37,206 bases of DNA, taken from assembly GCA_023262005.1 (NCBI GenBank), contig JALREL010000211.1, positions 1 through 37,206 on the forward strand, in the 5' to 3' direction. The notes below the pieces were generated by a model, which was not told where the DNA came from, searched no databases, and saw only the letters and a program-made list of their open reading frames with translations. Below are positions 7,936 through 15,898 of this stretch, piece by piece. Made by a program: the position numbers and the translations under genes. This DNA is from Sphingorhabdus sp. (GTDB taxonomy: Bacteria > Pseudomonadota > Alphaproteobacteria > Sphingomonadales > Sphingomonadaceae). The first letter of the stretch is position 1; the number at the start of each line of letters is the position of its first letter.

Positions 7936-8663
7936 CAGAATTGGCCCTTCCCGACTTTACGAAAACCCCCGGGAACAGGTGTAAAGCCGGCAAGCGAGAG
8001 TAATGGTGTCAACTCCGCAGCGGGTTGCTGCAGATAGGCAGTCGCGCGGTACTGGCCATCGCCTGCAATGCGAAGATCCAATTTTTCCATCGCAGACTCA
8101 CTGGCGAGCGGAACCAGCAACATTCCGTTTTGACATCGAATGCGGCCCATCATTTTCAGCCGAAGTCCTAGGGAGTTAAACAACGCGCCGTCAGGTTCCA
8201 ACCGGACATTCCCGCTTGCCTCCCTGCATTTGTTTGCTGACCAGGCAAAAGATACGTTTTCGAGTTTCAGCTTTCCCGATGGAATTCCGGGCAACAGGTT
8301 TGCGACAGGCAGCTCGCCTTCGAGCGCTTGCACACTAGTGCCAGAAATTCCACGAGCAACCGAACCTCGAAATCCTGCAATCCCAGCAGTTGAGGGCTGT
8401 TCAAACCAGAAACCTATTCGACCCATCAGCAGGCCGAAAGGTTGGAGGCCGACGCTGAAAGTCCCCGCTTGGACGTTGCCTATCGTCACATCAAAGACCC
8501 GGCCAGACCAAATTGTACCATCCGCTCCCGATGCGGAAATCGCACTTTTCTCTGGCAAGGCGACCCCCAGCATCCAACGCAGCGGCATGACGGCGATCGC
8601 TGCCAGAAGGAACATGGCAGCGCTTACAAGCCAAAAACGCCGGGTTGGTCGGGGAAAGTTCAT
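7932..8663 (-). CDS. gspN: T2SS protein GspN
   Basis: The 243-residue protein has one N-terminal membrane segment (about 10-30) and a periplasmic beta-rich remainder, as in GspN. It sits between gspM and gspO with ATGA overlaps on both sides. GspN is present in only some T2SS clusters and its exact role is unsettled. It ends with a short basic tail after the GFTPVPGGF segment. Confidence 0.85.
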   Translation of the reverse strand: MNFPRPTRRFWLVSAAMFLLAAIAVMPLRWMLGVALPEKSAISASGADGTIWSGRVFDVTIGNVQAGTFSVGLQPFGLLMGRIGFWFEQPSTAGIAGFRGSVARGISGTSVQALEGELPVANLLPGIPSGKLKLENVSFAWSANKCREASGNVRLEPDGALFNSLGLRLKMMGRIRCQNGMLLVPLASESAMEKLDLRIAGDGQYRATAYLQQPAAELTPLLSLAGFTPVPGGFRKVGKGQFW

Positions 8664-9142
8664 CGACCACCCTTCACCAATGTTGCATTGACGGCAACCG
8701 TTCCCGCATTACCGGCTTTGACATCAATCTGTTCGGTTATCACGCCCTGTAGCTCAAGCTCTGCCAACCATTTTAGCAGGGCTGAGGGACGCGCCTGCGT
8801 GATGGTGATAACGGTACGATCACTGCCCGAAGCATCCACTTTTTCAAGCGTAAAGCCTGCCTCTGCCGCGCTTTGATTGATCAATGTTTCTAATGAAGTG
8901 TCGGATATGATAGCCGCAGCCTTTGGCTGATTTTGCGCCGCATTGTCGACCATCGCCTCGATGGAAACGCGTCGCTCCAATGCCTCGCGATACGCAAGGC
9001 GCTTCTCTGTTATCGCGGAAGTGAGCGGGAAATAGACGCCGTAAATTGTGAAAACGAGCGCAAATAGCGCTGCCGCGATGCCGACCAGCACCTTCTCGCG
9101 CGATGAGAGCCCAGTATACCACTGAATGACTTGCTGCTTCAT
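8660..9142 (-). CDS. gspM: T2SS assembly-platform protein GspM
   Basis: The 160-residue bitopic protein has a cytoplasmic N-terminus, a membrane helix at about 18-38 and a periplasmic ferredoxin-like region, the usual size and layout of GspM. It partners GspL in the inner-membrane platform. ATGA overlaps with gspL upstream and gspN downstream show translational coupling. Identification leans on position because GspM is poorly conserved in sequence. Confidence 0.88.
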   Translation of the reverse strand: MKQQVIQWYTGLSSREKVLVGIAAALFALVFTIYGVYFPLTSAITEKRLAYREALERRVSIEAMVDNAAQNQPKAAAIISDTSLETLINQSAAEAGFTLEKVDASGSDRTVITITQARPSALLKWLAELELQGVITEQIDVKAGNAGTVAVNATLVKGGR

Positions 9143-10221
9143 GGCGCCCTCACAGTGATGGCGACAGCGTTCATTCCGTTCGCTTCTTGGGAGGCGGTGG
9201 CTGTTACCTTATAGCCTTTTTGCTGAAGGTCGATCAGCAGCTTGTTCACTGGATCGATCGTAGCGGCAATCACGGTAATGTTCAGAACCTTGTCCTTTCC
9301 GAACCGCATATCGCGCAAGGTTGCCCCATCGGCCTGCTGCATCGAACGCCAGATTGCGGATGCGGCGATGGTAAGACTGCGATTCCCACCACCACGCGCC
9401 ACCAATATCTGTTCAAGCCGCACGGGTGCCTCTGCCGCGCTGGCAATCTCTGGCGCAAGTTTTCGTGCAGCGGCGAGCGCTCTCTCATCTTCCCGGGCAA
9501 TCGCTGCATCAATTTTCAGAAACGTCGCGAGCGCCAGCAAAAGGCTGAACAGCAAACCCAAGGCAAAGACAATGCCGGCGAGCTTAAGCTTGCTCCGATG
9601 CAACACCGCGCGAGCACTCTTCTTGGCAAACTGGCCGGAACGAAGATCGAGCGGCGCTTCACGCAATGCAGCGCCAAGGTAGCGCGCGAGATCGGATTCA
9701 GCGATATCTCCGATCTCCATGCCATCTGCAATGATCGCGGAAAGGCCGGGCTCATCGGGAAACAGTCTGTTCCCTGCACGGATAACTTTGAGATCACCTA
9801 GCTCGGCACGGACAGCTTTGCCCTCGTTGGCCGGCAAGGCAAGACCCATTGGCCAGACTTGGTCGGGATCGAAGCCGGCGGCTTTCAAGTATCGAAGTCC
9901 ATTTTCGAATAATTCGCCATCGATGCTCGCAGAGATAGTGATGCCATCGGCTTCACGTGCGACAATGTGCAAATCTGCAGCGTTGATCGACGCGGTTCCG
10001 GCATCGATGCGCGCTGCTGCCTCCGCTTGTCGTGGCGCAAGCGCTTCGTGATGGTGCCAGCGAACAACGACATTTTCAGGAGGCACCAAAGCGATCACCG
10101 GCAGCGCCAGCATTTCTTCCGCGTTGCCTTCGCTTACAAAGCCCTCATCGGTGAGCAGCCATGATTGGATGGCGATGTCGGGCCGATCGGGGAACATAAC
10201 AATCTTGGCGAGAAGATTCAC
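9139..10221 (-). CDS. gspL: T2SS assembly-platform protein GspL, GTG start
   Basis: The 360-residue product has a cytoplasmic actin-like region (about 1-200), one membrane helix near 205-230 (GIVFALGLLFSLLLAL) and a periplasmic domain, as in GspL, which recruits the GspE ATPase. The start is taken as GTG 10221: it overlaps the gspK stop as GTGA and has GGGAG about eight bases upstream. A more upstream start at 10245 would lie well inside gspK. The gspM start overlaps its stop by four bases. Confidence 0.9.
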   Translation of the reverse strand: MNLLAKIVMFPDRPDIAIQSWLLTDEGFVSEGNAEEMLALPVIALVPPENVVVRWHHHEALAPRQAEAAARIDAGTASINAADLHIVAREADGITISASIDGELFENGLRYLKAAGFDPDQVWPMGLALPANEGKAVRAELGDLKVIRAGNRLFPDEPGLSAIIADGMEIGDIAESDLARYLGAALREAPLDLRSGQFAKKSARAVLHRSKLKLAGIVFALGLLFSLLLALATFLKIDAAIAREDERALAAARKLAPEIASAAEAPVRLEQILVARGGGNRSLTIAASAIWRSMQQADGATLRDMRFGKDKVLNITVIAATIDPVNKLLIDLQQKGYKVTATASQEANGMNAVAITVRAP

Positions 10222-11216
10222 GCAGCTTCTCCCAGAGCACGCCATAAAATCTGCGCTGATGTGCCATCCGCCCGGATCAGGGCATTGCTTTCCAGTTCAA
10301 TGGATTCAGCCCGAACCCGGCTTTGGAGGAAGAACCAGTTACTCGTCACACCGATCTGACCTTGGACATCTGCAGGGACCTCCGCTGCTGCCAGTTGCGG
10401 TATCGCCCAGAATTTTACTGCGCTCCCATAGCCTTCGGATGGCCTGATAGCGAGCACAGCCTTGGCTTGCGCAGGAGAAATTTTCCCGTCGAGCAAAGCG
10501 GAAAGCAATATCGCTCTGTCAGGAGCCAAGGTATTTGCATTGAGTCTCACCGGCTCCGCGACGGGCAGAGCACAGATCCATGGACGGAGGCGCGCATAAT
10601 ATGTCGGCGTCATCCCGCGCACCGCTCTCAATTCACCCCGGTCAATGAACAATCGGTTCGCCGGCAGATAGGGGGTGGTCTGGCTGGCATAAAAGCTATC
10701 CTCGGCGCCTGACGGCAAAGCATTGCCATCGCTATCAAGCCAATCGATGGTGGATTCGGTAATGATGATGGCATCGTTGCTGTTGATCCCCAGCAATTCC
10801 ATCAATTTTGTAAACTGACGCATGCCTGTGGGGCTTGCGTTGAACGCGCCCTTTTCGCCTGAAACGAGACTATTGAGATTGAAGCAATTCTGCCCGTCGC
10901 TCAACCGCACAAATGCCTGCCCACGATCAACCGGCACAGGAATTTCCCGATCCATCCAATTGCCATCGCCGGTCAGTTGCGCTGCATCGCGCTGCAAAAG
11001 ATCCTCAACGCGGGCGGCAGCGATGCCTTCAGCGGCAAGCATATAGGCTCGCGCTTGTGCCATCGCCGCTCCATTTACCGCCAACCGCGTAGACAGGCGC
11101 AACCGATCGAGGGCGGTCGCGGAAATCACGGCCATTACCGCGACGAGAAGGAGGACGGTGAGCAACGCAGCACCCTGTTCGCCCTTGGGAGGAGCAAAGC
11201 GCTTACGCATCGCCAT
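10218..11216 (-). CDS. gspK: T2SS minor pseudopilin GspK
   Basis: The product of about 332 residues has a basic leader, a Gly at the cleavage site and the hydrophobic run AALLTVLLLVAVMAVI. Position +5 is Thr rather than Glu, the known peculiarity of GspK, which caps the pseudopilus tip. A large alpha-helical domain follows (MELLGINSNDAIIITEST, then PTYYARLRPWI). The start is ATG 11216 or ATG 11210; both follow a GGCGAGG Shine-Dalgarno and both overlap the end of gspJ, so the leader is 15 or 13 residues. Placement after gspHIJ confirms the call. Confidence 0.9.
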   Translation of the reverse strand: MAMRKRFAPPKGEQGAALLTVLLLVAVMAVISATALDRLRLSTRLAVNGAAMAQARAYMLAAEGIAAARVEDLLQRDAAQLTGDGNWMDREIPVPVDRGQAFVRLSDGQNCFNLNSLVSGEKGAFNASPTGMRQFTKLMELLGINSNDAIIITESTIDWLDSDGNALPSGAEDSFYASQTTPYLPANRLFIDRGELRAVRGMTPTYYARLRPWICALPVAEPVRLNANTLAPDRAILLSALLDGKISPAQAKAVLAIRPSEGYGSAVKFWAIPQLAAAEVPADVQGQIGVTSNWFFLQSRVRAESIELESNALIRADGTSAQILWRALGEAA

Positions 11217-11847
11217 CGTCCTCGCCTTCAACTTTTTCGGGACGTTGCGGGCCGGCGCCGACCAGATAGAGCATGCGATAATTCCGGCCGTCCTGCGTGG
11301 TCAGCAACAGTTCCAGTGCACGGGGCAGCCTTTCGGCGTCGACAGCCGCCCAATCATTCCGCCAACCGCCATCGGGTTCGCGCAATCGGATGGTGGCCTG
11401 GCTTACGCCATCGATCAAAACGGCTTCGGCCCCTTCACGCGCACCATCGGCATGGCTGTTTGCGCTGCGTACAAGCTTCGCACCATCCAACCGATAGGTG
11501 ATGCGGGCGAGGGAGGGCTGGATGGATCCGCTATCCGGTGCCGAACCGATACGGCTGAATGCAAAGAGGCTGTTATCGCCTGCTTCGAAAGCGGGGCGGA
11601 CGGTGCCGTCTTCTTTGCGGACGGGCCGGCCGACAGCCTGCGCGAGATCCGCTTCGATCAAATTTGAAAGCCGGCTGAGCGTCGCGCGCTCTCCCAGCTT
11701 GGTTCGTAACAGGATCTGGCTGTCCGCCGTGCTGCGAAGCAGCGTGACGCCCGCTGCCGAAATCAACCCGAATACGAACAGCGCGACGAGCATCTCGACA
11801 AGCGTGAACCCGTTACGGCGATTTTCGGCTGCACCCCGCACAAACAT
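11203..11847 (-). CDS. gspJ: T2SS minor pseudopilin GspJ
   Basis: The 214-residue protein has a 13-residue leader ending in Gly13, then the type IV pilin-like FTLVEMLVALFVFGL with Glu at +5. GspJ forms part of the tip complex with GspI and GspK. Its ATG overlaps the gspI stop as TGATG, and its tail overlaps the gspK start. The length is usual for the family. Confidence 0.92.
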   Translation of the reverse strand: MFVRGAAENRRNGFTLVEMLVALFVFGLISAAGVTLLRSTADSQILLRTKLGERATLSRLSNLIEADLAQAVGRPVRKEDGTVRPAFEAGDNSLFAFSRIGSAPDSGSIQPSLARITYRLDGAKLVRSANSHADGAREGAEAVLIDGVSQATIRLREPDGGWRNDWAAVDAERLPRALELLLTTQDGRNYRMLYLVGAGPQRPEKVEGEDDGDA

Positions 11848-12215
11848 CAGGGCCGCTGCTTCGCTATCGTCAAGGCAGCCTTCCCGCCTGACATGCCATC
11901 GACCATGATGTCGATCCGGACGAATCGCTCATCTCCGGTCTGCTTGGCGACTTGTTTCCAGTTGAATTGCTGGCCGCCATTTTCATCGTTCCCGCTGCTT
12001 TCGCCCAATGCGGGCATTGCCGGATCGGATAATATTTCCACCGCCCTGTTGCGCGCGACCTGCCAAGCCAATTCATGCGCAATCACATCGCCCCCTGTGC
12101 GCAATGAAAAGGCCGAAAGCTTGATCAACGCCAGCGCGGCGAGGCTGAAAACAGCCAAGGCAACGACGACTTCGATCAGGGTGAAACCATTGATTAGGCT
12201 CTGTTTAACGCGCAA
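11847..12215 (-). CDS. gspI: T2SS minor pseudopilin GspI, TTG start
   Basis: This 122-residue pseudopilin has the processing site NG/FTLIEVVVALAVF with Glu at +5. No ATG or GTG precedes the signal in frame. TTG 12215 is chosen because a GGGGGAGG Shine-Dalgarno lies six bases upstream, giving a ten-residue leader; TTG 12221 would abut the Shine-Dalgarno. The gene begins inside the last codons of gspH (11-bp overlap), so reinitiation probably helps expression. Confidence 0.9.
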   Translation of the reverse strand: MRVKQSLINGFTLIEVVVALAVFSLAALALIKLSAFSLRTGGDVIAHELAWQVARNRAVEILSDPAMPALGESSGNDENGGQQFNWKQVAKQTGDERFVRIDIMVDGMSGGKAALTIAKQRP

Positions 12216-12675
12216 CGGCAACCTCCCCCGATGCGCTTACGAGGATTCGGCTGCGACCTTCTTCATTTACCAACTCGATTTCGGCAGGTGCAGAAGGTAG
12301 CCCGGTGGCATCGTAGATTATGCGGCTCTGGGCAGCGCCCGCAATCCGTGTGCCATTGTCAAAACTATATGCCTTGAACGCTGCATCGGGATGCGCGCGC
12401 CACTGCCCGTCTTGGCGCAGTTCGAAACCATAGCCAGAAGCGCGTGTCCAAACAGCTACCGGACGCGCCTGCATGACTGCCTCGTCACGTGCAGCCGCTA
12501 TCCGCGCAGCAAATCGCTCGGCATCGTTTCGCACTCCACTTTCGCCACCGGGCAACATCAATACCACTGCGGCTGAAGCGAGCCCCAGCAGGAAGATGAC
12601 AACCAGCATTTCAACTAGCGTGAAGCCGTTGCGCAATTGCCTTGGTTCAGTCGGAATAGATGTCGGCATTTTCAT
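12205..12675 (-). CDS. gspH: T2SS minor pseudopilin GspH
   Basis: The 156-residue pseudopilin has a 17-residue leader ending RNG, then FTLVEMLVVIFLLGLASAAVV with Glu at +5. The C-terminal part (GYGFELRQDGQW, then SRIIYDATGLPS) fits GspH. ATG 12675 lies within the end of gspG (29-bp overlap) with a weak GGCGG Shine-Dalgarno; the open frame extends further upstream but would add an implausible long leader. Confidence 0.88.
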   Translation of the reverse strand: MKMPTSIPTEPRQLRNGFTLVEMLVVIFLLGLASAAVVLMLPGGESGVRNDAERFAARIAAARDEAVMQARPVAVWTRASGYGFELRQDGQWRAHPDAAFKAYSFDNGTRIAGAAQSRIIYDATGLPSAPAEIELVNEEGRSRILVSASGEVAVAR

Positions 12676-13153
12676 TATCGCCGCCTGGCGCGCCATCAGC
12701 ACCCAGCGAATAGACATCGAAGGCACCATTGCGGCCTGGATTTGCATATTGATAAGGGCGGCCCCAAGGATCGTTCGGCAGTTTCTTGATATAGCCAGGG
12801 CGGGGCGAGGAGCCCGCCGCAACCGGCGGGGTTACCAATGCTTGCAGACCTTCGCTGGCTGAAGGATATGTCATATTATCCAGCCGATAACTCTCCATCG
12901 CCTGTGCCAAAGTGCCGATATCTGCCTTGGCCTTGGCCACCATAGCCTTGTCCTGATTTGGCAATACGTTGATCACAACAATTGTGGTGACGAGGCCCAA
13001 AATGAATAGCGTCACCAACATTTCCGTCAGCGTAAAACCATTCGCCCTCGCTTTTTGCGGCGATTTTGACCGACGAACACTGCGAAAGCGCATGTCCGGC
13101 AACATCATGTCGGTGAACAGGTTCCAAAGGAGTTTGCGTGAAATCATGGTCAT
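12647..13153 (-). CDS. gspG: T2SS major pseudopilin GspG
   Basis: The 168-residue protein is the main pseudopilus subunit. FTLTEMLVTLFILGLV follows the cleavage Gly, and the C-terminal part shows the hallmark DPWGRPYQY and the Ca-binding DVYSLGADGAPGG loop. With ATG 13153, which overlaps the gspF stop as ATGA, the leader would be 39 residues, much longer than usual. ATG 13093 would give a more ordinary 19-residue leader but has a poor Shine-Dalgarno. Either start yields the same mature protein. Confidence 0.93.
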   Translation of the reverse strand: MTMISRKLLWNLFTDMMLPDMRFRSVRRSKSPQKARANGFTLTEMLVTLFILGLVTTIVVINVLPNQDKAMVAKAKADIGTLAQAMESYRLDNMTYPSASEGLQALVTPPVAAGSSPRPGYIKKLPNDPWGRPYQYANPGRNGAFDVYSLGADGAPGGDNENADIYSD

Positions 13154-14373
13154 AGCCCCGCAAGATTTTGCAGTTGGAGGATGGGAAGGAGGATGGAAAG
13201 TATGATGACAGCGACAACGCCGCCCATCACCACAATGATCAGTGGTTCCAGCAGAGACAGCGCCGTTGTGGTGAAATTGTCGAATTCGCGCTCCAGATAA
13301 TCAGCTGCACGTTCGAGCATCAATTCGAGCTGGCCCGCGCTTTCACCGCTCGCCGTCAGATATACCAGTAAAGGTGGAAACACGCCCGATGCGCGCATCG
13401 CTCCCGAGAGGCTACCGCCGCTGCGCACCTGGTCGATCATCTGGTCATTCGCCAAACGCAGCGCCCGATTTCCCACCGTATCCCGCGTCAATCGCAGACC
13501 ATCAAGCAGCGGCAACCGGCTCGACACCATCGTCGACAGCGTCCGCGCCAGACGAGCCGCGTTAAGGTCGCGAATGAGGCGGCCGAGAAATGGAGTGCGG
13601 AGCAGGAATGTGTCGAAACGCAAGCGAAGCGGTTCCCGGCGCAGGGCCGCAGTCGCCGCAACCAAGACCAGTACAATAGCCAGCAGGATCGCCCACCAAT
13701 AGCTTGCAAGGAAGGACGATAGCCCGATCACAATGCGGGTGATCGCTGGCAATTGCTGGTTCACATCATCAAACTGTTCAACAACCCGCGGGACGACCGA
13801 AATCATCAGCCCTGACACGACGAGCAGCGCTACCAAGGTCAATATGATCGGGTAAGCCAGCGCAGAAAGCAGCTTACTGTTGATCGCCGCGCGCCGTTCA
13901 AGGAGGTTTGCCAGCCGCTGCAATATTTCCGGCAAGGCACCCGAGCTTTCCCCTGCCGATACCATCGCGCGGTACATGGGCGGGAAGCTCGCCTCTTCGC
14001 GACGCATCGCTTCCGACAATCGCTGCCCCTCTACGATGCCTGAATGCACATTGCCCAAGATTGCCCGAGTCGCCGAAGATTCGGTCTGCAGACTTGCCGT
14101 GCGCAATGCCTCTTCCAGTGGGGAGACCTGCACGAGCGATGAGAGCTGCCGGGTAAACAAAGTCAATTGCTTCAGACCAAGCTTGCTCGGGCGCTGGAGG
14201 AATTTTGGTAGGCTGGCTGTAGCCGTTGCTTTGGGGGGCGCAGGCTCAATGGCAACGACGTGCAAACGCTGCCGAACCAAACGCTCATGCACAATCTGGT
14301 CGTTGGCAGCAGAGATGCGTCCGCGCTTTTCTCGGCCCTCAACGTCAATCGCGCGCCATGCAAAATCAGGCAT
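13150..14373 (-). CDS. gspF: T2SS inner-membrane platform protein GspF
   Basis: The 407-residue protein has two homologous cytoplasmic T2SSF domains (about 70-195 and 275-390) and three membrane segments, the usual GspF plan. The N-terminus FAWRAIDVEGREKRGRI is family-typical. ATG 14373 overlaps the gspE stop by eight bases and has AGAGG nine bases upstream. GspF couples the GspE motor to pseudopilus assembly. Confidence 0.95.
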   Translation of the reverse strand: MPDFAWRAIDVEGREKRGRISAANDQIVHERLVRQRLHVVAIEPAPPKATATASLPKFLQRPSKLGLKQLTLFTRQLSSLVQVSPLEEALRTASLQTESSATRAILGNVHSGIVEGQRLSEAMRREEASFPPMYRAMVSAGESSGALPEILQRLANLLERRAAINSKLLSALAYPIILTLVALLVVSGLMISVVPRVVEQFDDVNQQLPAITRIVIGLSSFLASYWWAILLAIVLVLVAATAALRREPLRLRFDTFLLRTPFLGRLIRDLNAARLARTLSTMVSSRLPLLDGLRLTRDTVGNRALRLANDQMIDQVRSGGSLSGAMRASGVFPPLLVYLTASGESAGQLELMLERAADYLEREFDNFTTTALSLLEPLIIVVMGGVVAVIILSILLPILQLQNLAGL

Positions 14374-15898
14374 CGGTCGGTGCCTCTGAACGCATGATAC
14401 GAACTGCCTCTTCGGCAGTTGTTTCCCCGTCGCGTACAAGCCGCCGTGCCGCTGCGGCAAGGTTGGGGCTGTTCGCAAAAACATGGCGCGCGATGATCGC
14501 TTCATCGCCGCCATTGCCGATATAGCGACGCACTGTGTCGTCGATCTTGATCGCTTCGAAAACGCCTATGCGGCCCTGATAGCCGGTGTGCCCGCATTTA
14601 TCGCATCCAACAGGACGGTGGATCACGCTTCCGGCATCCAGCCCCAGCAGCGCCGCCGCGCCGGCCTCTGCCTGCACCGGCTCACGGCAATCGGGGCATA
14701 GCCTGCGCACAAGCCTCTGCGCGATCACGGCGCGCAGGGTCGATGCCAGCAGAAAAGGTTCGATTTTAAAATCGCGCATGCGGGTAATTGCGCCAATGGC
14801 GTCATTGGTATGCACGGTGGACAGCACGAGATGTCCGGTCAATGCGGCCTGAACGGCAATTTCAGCTGTTTCGCGGTCGCGAATTTCGCCGACCATCACC
14901 ACATCCGGATCCTGGCGCAGGATCGCGCGCAAACCGGCAGCGAATGTCATCCCGACCTTTGCATTGACCTGTGTTTGGCCGACGCCTTCAAACGCATATT
15001 CGACCGGGTCTTCCACCGTCAGGATGTTGCGTTTGCCGTCATTCAATTGCTTCAGGCAAGCATAGAGCGTCGTTGTCTTACCCGATCCCGTTGGGCCGGT
15101 GACGAGGATGATGCCATTGGGCTCTGCAAGTGCACTGGATATGACAGCGCGAGCGTTGTCGGACATTCCAAGCAGATCTAGGGAAATGAAGGCGTTATCC
15201 TTATCAAGGATACGCAGCACCACGCGTTCGCCAGCACGGCTTGGAAGCGTGGAAACCCGGACATCAACTTGCTTGCCGCCCAATGTCAGGCTGATGCGAC
15301 CATCCTGCGGCACGCGCCGTTCTGCGATATCGAGGCGCGCCATAACCTTGATACGGCTGACCACGACCGGCGCCACATGGGGTGGCATTCGCAGCCGTTC
15401 CTGAAGCACCCCATCTTGCCGCATGCGAACTACCAGCCCGGTTTCATAAGGCTCGATGTGAATGTCGGAAGCTCCTTGTCGGATCGCTTCGGTGATAATG
15501 CCGTTGATCAACCGTATGACTGGCGCGTCATCCGCGCTGTCGAGCAAATCATCGGCGCTGGGGAGCCCCGATACCAATAGGTCATCGTCAGCATTGCCGG
15601 CCTGAAGCGAACCCGCAACCGTCGCAGCCGAACCGTCGATTGCGTAATGGTCCGACAGGAAGCGGTCGAATTCAGCGGGCTCTGCAAGTTCAACGTCAAA
15701 CGGCAGAGCAAGATAGCGCCGAACCTCTAGCAGATCTGCCGGATCGGCACCCTTGCGCATCGCTATTTTAAGCCGACCACTTTCGTGCTGGAGCAAAACG
15801 ATGCCCCGGTTCTTGGCGAAGGCATAAGGCAAATCGAGCAGTATTCTTCCGGTTTCAGCGGTCGGTTCGATTGCGCCATCTGCACGCTCACCACTCAT
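14366..15898 (-). CDS. gspE: T2SS ATPase GspE
   Basis: The 510-residue secretion ATPase has an N-terminal GspL-binding region (about 15-100), Walker A GPTGSGKTT at 268-276, an Asp box and Walker B in DPDVVMVGEIRD near 330, and a zinc-binding tetracysteine region near 395-440 (LCPDC and CDKCG). It powers pseudopilus extension from the cytoplasmic face. Its ATG overlaps the gspD stop as ATGA. All catalytic motifs are intact. Confidence 0.96.
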   Translation of the reverse strand: MSGERADGAIEPTAETGRILLDLPYAFAKNRGIVLLQHESGRLKIAMRKGADPADLLEVRRYLALPFDVELAEPAEFDRFLSDHYAIDGSAATVAGSLQAGNADDDLLVSGLPSADDLLDSADDAPVIRLINGIITEAIRQGASDIHIEPYETGLVVRMRQDGVLQERLRMPPHVAPVVVSRIKVMARLDIAERRVPQDGRISLTLGGKQVDVRVSTLPSRAGERVVLRILDKDNAFISLDLLGMSDNARAVISSALAEPNGIILVTGPTGSGKTTTLYACLKQLNDGKRNILTVEDPVEYAFEGVGQTQVNAKVGMTFAAGLRAILRQDPDVVMVGEIRDRETAEIAVQAALTGHLVLSTVHTNDAIGAITRMRDFKIEPFLLASTLRAVIAQRLVRRLCPDCREPVQAEAGAAALLGLDAGSVIHRPVGCDKCGHTGYQGRIGVFEAIKIDDTVRRYIGNGGDEAIIARHVFANSPNLAAAARRLVRDGETTAEEAVRIMRSEAPTDA

